Source: Owenia fusiformis (taxonomy: Eukaryota; Annelida; Polychaeta; Sabellida; Oweniidae). Taken from it: a DNA stretch of 64,000 nucleotides. Made by a program: the position numbers and the translations under genes. Shown here in pieces: positions 1 to 10,744 of the stretch. The notes under the pieces are model-generated. The model saw only the letters and a program-made list of their open reading frames with translations. It searched no databases and was not told the DNA's origin. Each line of letters opens with the position of its first letter. Positions within the stretch are counted from its first letter, which is position 1. The DNA lies in the NCBI GenBank assembly GCA_903813345.2, contig CAIIXF020000008.1, forward strand, positions 813,341 to 877,340, in the 5' to 3' direction.

Positions 1-198
1 AGTCATGTTTTGAAATAGACAATTTGATAAAAACAGTGATAAGTGAAAGATATATGAACTGGGAAAACTAAGATACAATAGAGAGAGAAAATATTAAATG
101 GGAAAAAAAGTTTATATACCAGTAATTCAATGTTGTCTAAATTTCCTCATATTGTCCAAAAAATGAAATATTGAAACATATTATCTTCTGTGTTTCAG

Positions 199-487
199 GA
201 AGGCAGTTCAGAGGTGACAATAGATGGCGAGCTCTTCAAACTCAGTGAGAATGACAGCCTTCTTATTCCAGCTGGAAAACGGTATAATTTATTTTATTTG
301 AAATTCAATGGACTGCACCTCAATAAATTAACAAAGTTTTCATTTTTAAATGTATCACAAGTAGATGAGACCAATGACGGAATAAGTTAAATGAACCAAT
401 CATTGTTTTTCCAGATATACAGCAAAACGGGGAGAAGGATCACTTGCGTTGATTTGCTTCCAAGATCCTTTTAGAAAATACAAGTAA
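199..487 (+). CDS. C-terminal exons of a cupin-fold protein, CENP-C/Mif2-like (partial)
   Basis: Two exons are visible, 199-281 and 415-487; the gene continues upstream of the window. Exon one follows a TTTCAG acceptor and ends at a GTATAA donor. Exon two follows a TTTTCCAG acceptor and completes a split arginine codon. The joined frame reads EGSSEVTIDGELFKLSENDS, then LLIPAGKRYTAKRGEGSLAL, and ends ICFQDPFRKYK before TAA. The pattern, a small beta-rich segment with a (V/I)P-x-G-x-x-Y motif and a terminal F-x-Q-x-x(F/K) strand, is that of the CENP-C/Mif2 C-terminal cupin, which dimerises the inner-kinetochore protein. Only about 50 residues are visible, so another cupin protein is possible. 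The exon structure is well supported; the family name is moderate. Confidence 0.55.
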
Positions 488-971
488 ACTCTAGCATTGA
501 TGGAATCCTGAAGTGTCAAATCTAAACATTCCTATACCTGTGTACAAAGGAAGAACATATATATATACATGTCTCAAGCAAATAACAATTTCATATATTT
601 TGTCATTAAAAACATGTTTTATTACACTTAAATAATGAATGTACCGGTATACAAATTTAAAATCAAATGCAGTACATTTTTATTGTAGGTTAGTATTTAC
701 ATATAATCCGTGGTTTTACCACAAAGTGATATTTTGTATTTTGTAAAATCCAATTGAATGTTTCCAATGTCATCTCTCTAAAAATCTGATTGGTCAATGT
801 TATTTGAAGGCAAGTTCTTTAGGAGTCTTTGTCTCAGAAATATTGTGAATAATAATTCATGAAATTATACTGTGTTCAAGATATATTGCCAAAGTTATAA
901 GATATATTCAATGTAGGATTAATATGTATAATATTTTTGATAGAACAAGCCATATGCTCAAAATAATTTAC
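488..971. other. AT-rich 3' flank of the cupin gene
   Basis: Probably 3' UTR followed by intergenic sequence. No gene or repeat recognised. Confidence 0.5.
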
Positions 972-1080
972 CTATGGAGGGCAATACCTGTTCATCTTTC
1001 AGTGATCTCTGCAGGGAGATTGTTTATATTGTTAATATAATATGATCACATGGTGCCATGTTAACCAATCAGAATACTGG
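972..1080 (-). mobile_element. Decayed copy of the hairpin-ended element family
   Basis: Bases 972-1014 match the outer arm of the hairpin at 50434-50476 almost base for base (CTATGGAGGGCAATACCTGT onward). Bases 1044-1072 (GATCACATGG, then CCAATCAGAAT) match the opposite end of the same element near 51006-51034. The two ends are only 30 bases apart and the second hairpin arm is missing. This looks like an internally deleted copy in the same orientation as the 50.4 kb copy. Confidence 0.6.
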
Positions 1081-1304
1081 AATTTCAGCATGAATTTGAA
1101 CATGTTAAGGAGGTCAAATTCATTGGCGTCAGAAGGGGGAGGGCGTTGGGGCCCCCACCCCCCTTTTCCCAGATCTTTTTAGATTTGAAACCGAGCCTAG
1201 AATTGAAAGCTCTGGAGCTAATTAAAGTCAAAGTGTAATAATGGCATAGTTTCTCAGGAACCCATACAATATGTAAATAGGCGACTTTGAAGAATTGCAA
1301 AATG

Positions 1305-1693
1305 TTACCCTTTGTATTCGTTCGACGTCACTTCTCAGTTAAAAGAGAGCTTTGTATTATTCTAACTAGACTCTGCACACAGGGTAGCAAAATGTATATT
1401 ATAGTAAATATCAAAGTTTTTTTAGTCAAAGTCGAGCTAGTTTTCTAAAAACATAATTTTTTCTTATTTTTCTTGTTGGGAATACTGTGCTGAGATGTGT
1501 TCAGAATGCACCAGAGAGGGTCTAAATTACGTGCTAATTATGCGATGATGTCAGAGAAAAGGACCATATAGAAAGTTGTCCGTATTATGATGAACTCTGA
1601 TTGGCTCGGTGAGATGAGAGATTTATTGTAAACTGAAACAGCGAAGACAAAGCTCTCTTTTAAGAAGTGAAGTTGAACGGATGCAAAAGGTAA
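1305..1693. mobile_element. 389 bp MITE-like element with imperfect ~48 bp terminal inverted repeats
   Basis: The left end begins TTACCCTTTG and runs into CACTTCT and AAAAGAGAGCTTTG. The right end is its complement (CAAAGCTCTCTTTTAAGAAG through GGTAA). There is no coding capacity. Its right half (about 1535-1693) is clearly homologous to 49050-49208, sharing the ATGAYGTCAGA, ACCATATA, TGATTGGC and GGTGAG blocks in order, so it belongs to a dispersed family. Confidence 0.7.
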
Positions 1694-2753
1694 TTACTGT
1701 AGGGATTATGTGCCTGATACCATGAAGTTTTATGATCAAACGCGAGGTAGATGTTTCAATTTAATCAAAAGTAATTATCGCAACATTACAAAAACTGCTT
1801 AAAATGTGTAACAAACTCGTATATTTACTGCATAATAACATAATGTTGACATATACATGTAATAATATATACATGTTGACATATACATGTAATAATATAC
1901 ACATGTAACAGCTGATATTCTGAATACCAAATGCTCTGTTAGTCTTGATACAAGACAGTCATTCTAGAAAGTGAAGAGAATATATGTCTCTGGATTAATA
2001 AATAAAAATGTATTAATGAAATAGCAAATCATTAGTTTATGCTCGTAATAGATTCAGATGAATGGAATTATATTACATGGACTTGAATAAGATAATGATT
2101 ATTATTAGAAAGGTGTACTGGAAAACTGCCATACCATGTTGTTAGTCATTTTCTCCTGCTTTACTGTCTACATGCATCGTGGTAAAACACGCCCTCTCTA
2201 TCTCTATCCTTCTGGATAGCATCTGCGATGCAACAGAGAGAGATGCTATGAGTATCAGAATGGTCTACATGGTCAAAGATACAGTAATATCTCTATACTT
2301 AATCTAAGTAATACTTAACTTACGTAATTAAATGAGGTTGAAACTCTTGTGTGTAAAAACCTTGAAATCACAAGGTTTGACCAGTACAGGTAGGATTTTA
2401 AATGGCGTGATTAGTGCCACTAAATGGACAAATTATTTGTTGAGACCTAAATTATTGTTATAATGATGAGATTAGAATTTTTATGAATGTACATTTAAGT
2501 CGCATTGGATGATCTATATTGTTAAAGATAGGCAGCTAGTGCATGTCTTTCAATCATTGTTACATTGTACAATAACCATGGAATAAAATATTGAATTTTC
2601 CATTACAATAAATATTTGCTTTTGTTTCTGTATGTATAATGCAGTTTTCATGATACATTCTAAAACATTCCAAAATATCAACTACACTGGATTGAACAAA
2701 ACAACTACACCATAATGATTGGGGAATAAAACTCACGATGTAAAGGTATAAAT
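1694..2753. other. Intergenic, 3' of ALKBH1
   Basis: AT-rich. It contains a short duplicated ACATGT-rich stretch near 1850-1910. No gene recognised. Confidence 0.4.
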
Positions 2754-5700
2754 TCAAGAGGCCATTTGATCTGGGAACGTTTCACCTGGCTTAAACACCT
2801 GTCTAACGTTCAGATTCACTCTAGTTTCGTTCAAGTAGTCCTCAAATAAAACCCAATCAGCGTCAGACACTGTAGCTTCATTCCAACATGGCTCATCATT
2901 GCAAACACAGGGTGTCGTTGAATCCTTTACGCTCTTAGGATTATGTCCTGGTGTCCCTGGGGGATTCTTAATTTCTGTCTTTGCACAATCTACATCACAA
3001 CCTGCAATTTGTTTAGCATCACCCGATTCAAAAAGTTCAGCAGTCTTGTTTGAAAGACACTCTTCTAATTGGAGGCAATTAGTACAATTTTTTTCATCTT
3101 TGTTAAGATTTTTATCCAATGTTTTCTGCCCAACTTCTTGATTTGAAACCTCCAAGGCTTCCATGTCCTTTGAATTGAGAATTTTTGGCACTGCATGATA
3201 GAATTTCCTAGCTGGGCCTGCCATTATGATGATGTCACCATCTCGGAGAAACATCGGGGCAGGAGCCGTATCTTTGGTGTCCCCGCCAAGTAGAAATATT
3301 GCTGGCTGACCAAAGCTGAAAAAAGCAATTAGTCTCATGATTTAAATAGTGGATACCCTATGACCTTTAAGTGATTAGATTTTTATCCACAAATGGATAT
3401 GATATCTGCATGAGTGACATTAGTAAGAGACTACAGAGTGCAGAAATTAATATCCAGTGCATAAAAATCATATCACGAGTTAATTATTGGATAATACTCT
3501 TATCCATAGTTGAAGGGTGCTTGTAAAAAGCTTCCAAAAGTCTGATAAGCTAGTGTTACTGAAAGCTTTGTTTTAATCAAGTAACAAAATCCATTGACAA
3601 CTGAATATGGCAGCGTATCTCATGGTTTAAAAGCCATATTAAATGGTGTAATGAAAATTTGTCAAAGATTTTTCCACTGGTTACAAAAATAGCATTTTTG
3701 TAATTTGACAAGATATGCAATGAATCACAGTAACTATGGAATTATCGCAATACCTTATTGACAGCAGTGGTGCTTCCATGTCGTACTCTGAGTGATCCTG
3801 GTGCCCTGCTAATGTAGAATACATGCGATAGTAGTTGACTACAGCAGCCTGTGGGGAGTAGGTATGATAACCAAGTACATTGGTAATGTATTTGCTCAGT
3901 TGAGCAAGATCACTGGGAAATGAAGTGACATCATCTGGAGAGTATTCCTGCAAATAAAGAATATTACTTTTAGTTAATGGTAAGATTATTACATCTAATC
4001 ATGAGTATAAATGTATTAAAAAAATGTAAAATCTAGCATTGCAAATTGAAATTGGATTTTTAAAGATATAATTCCAATCTCAATTGGCAACATTTCATAG
4101 TTAAAATATGATATTAATTGAAATATGATATTAATTTGACACACTCAATGTAAAATAGGTTTTAGAAAAATGAGGCTTCCTTTCCCTTGATATTGATTGG
4201 CAATGGGCCAAGCTTGTATACCAAACAGGGGGTTCGAAACCATCCAACTGGCCAAAAATTCTTGCAAAATCATGCAGTTTTTCACAATTTTGAGCACTTT
4301 TCAAGGGACTTTGAGACAAAATTCTAAGATTTGAACCTCCCTTGGCAAAAGTTGGCTATGGGCCTGAGCTCTGAAGAACCTGCAACAATACTACAATACT
4401 GCCTTTATTACCTTAGTGTCCCAGTTATGATGGTATCCCAAAGTGACCCATCTCAACTTGTACATGAGAGTTTTCTTCATCTTCAAACTTGGATCATTTC
4501 GCCTGAAAAAGAAAAACACAACATCTGAACTATTTTTGCTGTGAAAATAAATGGCAACAAAATTGAATTGTCATGACAATCACATGTGATAATTAGAATT
4601 TTAAATGGAAGATTCTAGTTACAATTAAGACATGTGAAGGTCACATCAATAGGTTACATTCATACCAATAGGTCAAGGTCACATCAATAGGTCACTGCAA
4701 TGCCAATAGTTCAAGGTCATATCAATAGGTCACTGTCACAACAATATGTCAAGGTCACATCAATAGGTCACTGCCATAACAATATGTCAAGGTCACATCT
4801 GATCAATATGTCAATTTCACACCAATAGGTCAAGGTCACCTCAATAGGTCACTGTCAAACAAAATGTTAAGATTCTACAATACAGCAGTATTTCTAGATC
4901 TGTTAAGATGTAATACAATCCTAATTTCTAGTTTGCTTTTTGTTGAGATCTACACCTGGGTATAAACTATGAACATGTAGAGGCCTATTGTTAACCCTTT
5001 TATATATCACTTTTCATGTTCCTTTATCTTCTAATCACTGTATATCACTAAACTTACAGTCTAAGAGGATGCCTCTCAATACAGCTCATGAACCCAACCA
5101 ATGTCTCAAAATGGATTTGATAATAGAAAAATGAAGAAATACTTACATTAGTTCGAATGAGTCATCCCAGATGTTTTCTTGAATTGAATCAAGGTTAAAA
5201 TCGTTGTATAGTTTGTTGCATCTATTGCGGTTTGTTGGGAAATCATGGATACATCTGTGAAGAATCCTTCTGTGTAAGTTTGGTTGGAATGGATTTTTTA
5301 TAAATGAGAACCCTAAAATGAATGAATGTTCAAAACATGTACACTGTACATTCATGACAATTGTAAGGCTGAAAATGAGAGCTTTCCAAGATCTAGCATA
5401 CCAAATGTCAGAGAAAATATTGAACTATATGTATAGCATCAGCTTTAAAAATTTCAATTGATAATTCTGACCTGGAAGTTCATCTAGAGTGTAGACTTTC
5501 CATTCAGCTGGTGGAATAAGACCACACATTGATTGTTGATGACTGAGGCCATCCATATGTGCTCCAAGAGGAACTGTTGTATAAGCATATCCAATGTCCT
5601 GAATGAGAAACATGAACATGAACATCAGAGGGGTCACTACAAGAGAGTTCCCTGCAGTTGAAGAGTCTGTAGGTTTTAGCATGTTGGAACCATAGGTGTG

Positions 5701-5942
5701 TTGGGAAAAATATTATTTTATTCACTGTTTACTTACAAAATTTCTTAATTTACAATTTTCCAGAAACATTTGCAAGTCTGAAGTCCTACCTTGATATTCT
5801 CTGGTCTGTAGAAATCAATCACTTGACTGTAATCTGGGGTTGGTTTCTTGCATTTGTAATATTTAAAACGTTGATAAAATGGATCTTGTTCTTTACTTTC
5901 TCCGTCACCAAGAGGGTTGGTGAGAGCCTCATTGGCGGCCAT
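2754..5942 (-). CDS. ALKBH1: ALKBH1-like nucleic acid dioxygenase, six exons, complete
   Basis: An Fe(II)/2-oxoglutarate dioxygenase of the AlkB family. ALKBH1 is known to act on tRNA and other nucleic acids in nucleus and mitochondria. Exons in transcript order: 5942-5790, 5598-5472, 5312-5147, 4502-4412, 3947-3754, 3315-2754. All have GT/AG junctions and matching phases, giving 430 residues (human about 389). The start is the ATG at 5942 in an ACAACAATGG context. Visible motifs are [33 protein letters not shown] with iron ligands H228 and D230, [12 protein letters not shown], the distal ligand in KFYHAVPK (H284), and RVNLNVRQV with the 2-oxoglutarate-binding arginines R409 and R415. All catalytic residues are present. 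The extra length lies in a Cys-rich insert between H284 and the last strand. Function is inferred from strong family match. Confidence 0.95.
4225..4375 (+). repeat. Dispersed repeat, copy 1 (ALKBH1 intron 4)
   Basis: Homologous to the reverse complement of 10425-10625. Shared blocks in order include GGGTTCG, CAAAATCATGC, TTTTTCAC and GAACCTCC, ending near GGCCTGA. No coding frame. Probably a short non-autonomous element. Confidence 0.5.
4630..4866 (+). repeat. Minisatellite of ~38 bp units built on AGGTCA half-sites (ALKBH1 intron 3)
   Basis: Degenerate tandem units of the form AGGTCACATCAATAGGTCAC followed by a TG(C/T)-(A/C)-rich linker and CAATATGTCA. TCAAGGTCA occurs several times. It lies in the intron between exons at 5312-5147 and 4502-4412. 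Confidence 0.75.
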
Positions 5943-6066
5943 TGTTGTTGTAGTCAAATTGTGCTGTTGATGAAAATAATTTTCTTAATAAAAGCTTATA
6001 TTTAGTAGGTTGACATCACTGGGGGGTAGGTACAAACGATTTTTTGAAGCAAATGCGTGGCATAAG

Positions 6067-6608
6067 CATAGGCCAAGGGTAAAGTAATAGTAAGCCGTAT
6101 ATAGAAGAGACAGGTGAACAACTCTGACTTAGACCACTTGTTAAGATGGAGATTTCAACAATATTTAGTGTATTATTTTCAAAAAGCCATGGGGAGTTGA
6201 TAGAAAATTGATAGTTTGTAGCTCTTACCTAAGATTGAAACTCAGTCAGATGATATAGAGTTAATAATGCTGTCTAAAAGAGAGAATTTCTGAAAACCTA
6301 CAATTGCTTGGCAAGTTCATTAGTAAACAAGTGATCTGATTGGTCACTGCTGACCTCCCTGACCTCCACCAGTGACAATCAGTTACAGCTTGCCAGGCAA
6401 TTGCAGATATCCATAGCTGTTGTTTTATATGCAGTATTATATGCAGTTTTTAGATAAAGATTTGAAAAAAACAATGATATAAGTTTGAAAAACACTTTGA
6501 AGAAGATTTTGGAGAGATTTGGGAATACAATTTGATACCAGTAAGGAGAACTAGTGCCAAGACTAGTCTCTTCTATACAGCTTACTATTACTTTTCCCTT
6601 GGCCTATG
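6067..6608. mobile_element. 542 bp foldback/MITE element
   Basis: The left arm 6067-6112 (CATAGGCCAAGGGTAAAGTA onward) and right arm 6568-6608 are near-perfect inverted repeats. A second inverted pair lies nearer the centre (CAATTGCTTGGCAAG and CTTGCCAGGCAATTG). GGCATAAGCA occurs on both sides (6059-6068 and 6609-6618), as expected of a target duplication. No coding capacity. Confidence 0.65.
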
Positions 6609-6722
6609 GGCATAAGCATAAATTCTGAACCAAATGCGTGACAAATACAGAATTCTTGTGATCATTCCGAACCAAATGCGTTCGGTTTTTCGGTGTTGTT
6701 TTTTGATGTATCAGCATTCATT

Positions 6723-6950
6723 TTTTTGCTAGTTCAACAAGTTAAACCCAATACCACGGCTTTTATTTATTAATCTGAATGTTCTTGTTACCGTGATTGG
6801 GTTCAACTTCCGTGCTATGCTTTTCATCATTGAAATGAAAATTTCTTTCATCAAGTGTCAGGCACGGATGTTAAACCTAGGGCGGGCCACACGATATGTC
6901 AGATAAGAAATAAGGCCCAGACTAGGTTTAACTTATTGAACTAGCAAAAA
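6723..6950. mobile_element. 228 bp MITE with ~26 bp terminal inverted repeats
   Basis: Left end TTTTTGCTAGTTCAACAAGT, right end its complement with one or two mismatches. Shorter internal inverted segments are also present. Flanked by copies of an AAATGYGTGACAAATAC motif (about 6632 and 6983). Confidence 0.65.
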
Positions 6951-7673
6951 GCTGGTGTGACTTCAATTTCTTCAGCAAATGTGTGACAAATACGCAAATT
7001 ATGGAACCGTTGGACGGCCTAAATGCATCTTTAGTTTTTTGTCTTGTGACCCTTCTTCTTCTTAATACTTTAGTAACTAAATATTATCTGGAAATCAGTC
7101 AAATAAAATGGAAATATTGCACTCAAATTACTAAGTCTACAAGTGGGCGATAATATAAATAGTGTGCTCTTACCTTGTCGTTTACTCTTGTTTAAAGACA
7201 AACATCCATTTAATCAATTTCAATCAACAATGCCAGTAATATGTATTAGCATATTGGAGACTCAAATAAGTTATTCAGCATTAAATGTCAGGTTTTAGAA
7301 AGAAAAGTGTGAAACTGAAACGTTGAAACTTTTGATTTCTAGTTGAGAAAAACAGCTTCTGCTAGTCACAAAGCCGCTATAGCGAAATTCACTACCTTTT
7401 ACAGTTTGCATATAGTTGTTTATAATATTCATCAATTATATTAATGTGTTTAGTCAGTGAACAGGCAACTGACACCAATTCGGGTGTATATACATGTAGT
7501 TACATATGATTATATTACATAATTGTATTAATCAAGATGACAAGATATAAAACTGTTTTTAAAAATAGAAAAGTAAGAGGAAGAGAAAAAAAGTGAAAGT
7601 TTCAATAAGATTGGTACAAAAATAAAGAAATGAGAGCCTTTTTCTGGGAACTTATTGATTTACCTGGTATAAA
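6951..7673. other. Non-coding, repeat-poor stretch
   Basis: AT-rich. No gene, structured RNA or repeat recognised apart from the flanking motif at 6983. Confidence 0.4.
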
Positions 7674-8253
7674 CAGAGTGACACAAAAAAGTGTCACCCA
7701 CCTCAAGTTGAATAACTTTTTTGTCTCTACGATTCCTGAGTTCTTCCTTTGCACATTGAAACTAGACTTCATGGAGCAACTCTACAAGAAGTTTCAGATG
7801 GCAAGCCTCAATTATGTGGACTGTCGTCCATTCCACTGCAGGCACACTTCTGGATTCTACTGGCAAGGTTATTGACCATATTCGCGGCCTGACATCGACC
7901 CGCAAGACTTTCTTCCCTGGGGGTACCTGAAGGACCATTTGTATGTAACAAACCCCCAAACCGTAGAACACCTGAAGATAAAAATCCGCGGCAAGAAAGA
8001 TCAGGGCCATTTCTGTGGGGAATGTGTTAGGGTTGTCAATAACTTTACCCATGATAGAATCCAGGTGTGCCTAACATTTAGAGAAAATCTTATAACGCTC
8101 ATGAAAGTGTATCCAGTTGAGCTAGTCATTTGAAACTTCTTCATGCAAAGTTGATCCATGAAGTTTTTTACTTTGCAAAAAAAGAAATCCAGGAATCAAA
8201 TAGACGAAAAAGTTGTTTAACATGATGTGGGTGGCACTTTTTGTGTCACCCTG
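7674..8253. mobile_element. Mariner-type element, 580 bp, deleted, with ~140 bp inverted ends
   Basis: Left CAGAGTGACACAAAAAAGTG and right (complement) CAGGGTGACACAAAAAGTGC begin inverted repeats that stay alignable for about 140 bp, to about 7815 and 8115. TA follows the right end. The centre encodes the tail of a DDE transposase (separate entry). The interior is largely deleted, so it is non-autonomous. Confidence 0.8.
7885..8133 (+). pseudogene. C-terminal relic of a mariner/Tc1-superfamily transposase
   Basis: The frame reads RPDIDPQDFLPWGYLKDHLY followed by VTNPQTVEHLKIKIR. This matches the signature around the last catalytic acidic residue of mariner-like transposases (R-S-P-D-L-x-P-x-D-F-F-L-W-G-x-L-K). 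The motif RIQVCLTFRE about 45 residues on fits the usual C-terminal helix. The N-terminal two thirds, including the first catalytic aspartate, are absent and the frame runs out inside the terminal repeat. It cannot encode an active enzyme. Confidence 0.75.
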
Positions 8254-8351
8254 TATATATAAGCACATATGGCTAAATGTTATACAGTTCTATAATACGT
8301 GTCCAGATAATACTTTTTTCAAATCTGACTTCAATTTATTTTTAGAATTCA

Positions 8352-9194
8352 CACCCTATGCAGACAGAGTTTGTGGGAAATATTGGGTGGGGAGCAAATG
8401 AGCGGAGGGTGCGGAGCTAACGGTCATTTTTGAATTTAAATTTGGGATATTTCTGGAACTAAGCCGTTTTGGGACTTCAAATATACCAAGATATGTGTAT
8501 TTGACACCAAATATCAATACAATTGTGAAAATAGTAGCGCAATTCATTCTATAGCGACGCAGTGTGCCCTAAACCTTTCCCAGACCTATATATTTTGAAA
8601 TTATCCTTTTAATCCCCAGCATTCATAACAAATGGTGTTCAAGGTACACTATCTATACAAATTATTTTTGCATCTTGGAAGCCAGGCAGTATCAGTGTGA
8701 TTTTATAAAAATTCGGAAATGTTTTTCAGATATGAGCCCCCTCTAAATATTGGGTGCGGAGCAGCTCCATAAACGTAGCTCCGCACCCAATATTTAGAGG
8801 GGGCTCATATCTAAAGAACATTTCCGAATTTTTATAAAATCACACAGATACTGCCTGGGTCCAAGATGCAAAAATAATTTGCATGGGTAGTGTATCTTGA
8901 ACACCATTTTTTATGAATGCTGGGGACGCAGTATTAAAAGGATAGTCTCAAAATATATAGGTCTGGGAAATGTTTAAGGCATACTGCGTCGCTATAAAAT
9001 GAATTGCACTACTATTTTCACAATTTTATTGATATTTGGTTTCAAATACACATATCTTGGTATATTTGAAGTCCCAAAACGGCTTAGTTTCAGAAATACC
9101 CCAATTTTAAATTCAAAAATGACCGTTAGCTCCGCACCCTCCGCTCATTTGCGCCGCACCCAATATTTCCCACAGGCTCTGTCTGCATAGGGTG
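8352..9194. repeat. 843 bp near-perfect palindrome (foldback element)
   Basis: Arms 8352-8762 and 8778-9194 are reverse complements with a modest number of differences and no large gap. The spacer is only 15 bases (8763-8777). Outer ends read CACCCTATGCAGAC. GGGTGCGGAGC recurs at the inner end of each arm and, with changes, near the outer end. Two short mirror reading frames, one in each arm, are products of the symmetry. No flanking target duplication is clear. Confidence 0.9.
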
Positions 9195-9667
9195 ATTCAG
9201 ATGTCTGATAATTCATTCCATGTCGTGTCCCTTGACCATGAGTTTGAGCATTTGATATGAGGTAGTCACAGAATAATGTTTGAGGAAATTCTTTTGGTCG
9301 TTTGAGACAATTAAATACAAGAATACCAACATTTAGCTTGTGAATATCTTCTAATAATATAAGTGTCTTTATTTTCTTAAACTGTATCTACAGAAATCGT
9401 CTAGCACTGTTTGTAATTAATATTTTTTGTACCTCAGAATTTGAAACAATATAGAGCTTTAGTTGCTGTTCCCCAGATAAGAATACAATAATTTATATGG
9501 CTATATACGAAAGAGTAATAACTAGACACCATTGCAGTGTGGTTTACCTTATTTTGACTTTGTAAAGAATTCCGACTACTTGTGATATTTTGTTAGATAC
9601 ATATATATTCTTTTATTGACTCTTATATATGTCAGTCTCTCCGACACATGGGTCACTATACAGTTAT

Positions 9668-9895
9668 TTACATGTGTTTTATATGAGCAATATGTTCATT
9701 CCATTTTAGTTTATCATCTATAATAACTCCAAGTAAAGTAGTCTTTGAAATTCTATCAATAGGTATACTGGTATTTCCAATTTTAATATTTTGCATTTTT
9801 ATATCAAATGCTTTTAATTTCTGTGGATGAAAGGTCATGAATTTAGATTGTTCTATATTCAGCGATAGTTTATTTGGACGTAGCCATTCGTAATT
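9668..9895 (-). pseudogene. LINE reverse transcriptase fragment
   Basis: Open for 75 codons on the minus strand: WLRPNKLSLNIEQSKFM, then IKIGNTSIPIDRISKTT, then LLGVIIDDKLKWNEHI, ending at TAA. This is the region just after the catalytic FADD box in CR1/L2-like and related non-LTR reverse transcriptases. Both the upstream RT core and the downstream part are missing. It differs from the LINE at 16.9 kb, so it is a separate family or an older insertion. Confidence 0.8.
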
Positions 9896-10424
9896 TTTAA
9901 AGGGACAATCAACTCAACTTGAATCAACTCTAGGCTTCAAACATATCGCTAAGAATTTTAGATAAGGGTAAACCAAAACATTACAAAACCCATTTAGTCT
10001 TGAGTGATATATTTCTGGACTTGTAGAATACACATTTTAAACCCAAAATTTAGTAAAACTTGAAAATATACTTTTCAATTTGTGAACAGATAGTTCTTTG
10101 CTGCCACTTTAATATAGAAAAATGTTCAATGTGTCTTTATCTGTTTTTACGATAAACATAGCCTACATGTAGATTTAAACATTGTGAAACAGTTGTTTTT
10201 ATTAGTTTATGATTTTTATTTCCAGTAACTTTTATATTTTCGTATCGGATCCATTGTATGTCATTTCTCTTGGGATTGCACAAGTTGTAAGTGAAGTATT
10301 GACACGAATGCCAAGAGTTCCAACATTTCGTTCATTTTACACTTCCTTTTTCTCTTATTTGCTGAGAACATCAACACATCATCATGTATATTTTCTAGGC
10401 TACTGCTCTGAGTGTTCATATCTT
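9896..10424. other. Non-coding, no recognised content
   Basis: AT-rich. An open frame from 10209 shows no protein-like composition or splice context. Confidence 0.4.
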
Positions 10425-10625
10425 TCAGGCCCTAAGCCAGCTTTTAGCAAGGAGGTTCACTTTTTTAAAACTTCCAGGGGGTTCACTTTTGATAAGTTTG
10501 ATCCAAAATTGACCAATATTACTTAAATATTGCTCAGAATGGTGAAAAATAGCATGATTTTGAAAGATTCTTTATTACCAAGGGGTCGCTCGAACCAATG
10601 AACCCCTCTGCTACGGACCTGTGAA
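10425..10625 (-). repeat. Dispersed repeat, copy 2
   Basis: The reverse complement aligns with 4225-4375. This copy has an extra block carrying GGGGGTTCACTTTTG and GGTTCACTTTTTTA. It lies just downstream of the sulfotransferase gene. Confidence 0.5.
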
Positions 10626-10744
10626 TTGTAAGAGCAATGAAGCTTTTTAATGAAGGAGGTCAGAGCCTCGTACATTATACAGATGAAGCTCTCTTTTAAA
10701 GAAGAACAAAAGCAAAATTAAACGAAAGAGTAGTATAATAGATC

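Noticed and set aside
2899-3141. 80-codon plus-strand frame
   Set aside because: Antisense shadow of the last ALKBH1 exon.
8356-9190. Two mirror-image 63-residue frames in the palindrome arms
   Set aside because: They are the same sequence read from opposite arms and have no codon bias or known domain.
10209-10526. 105-codon open frame
   Set aside because: Composition is not protein-like, and it overlaps the dispersed repeat at 10425.
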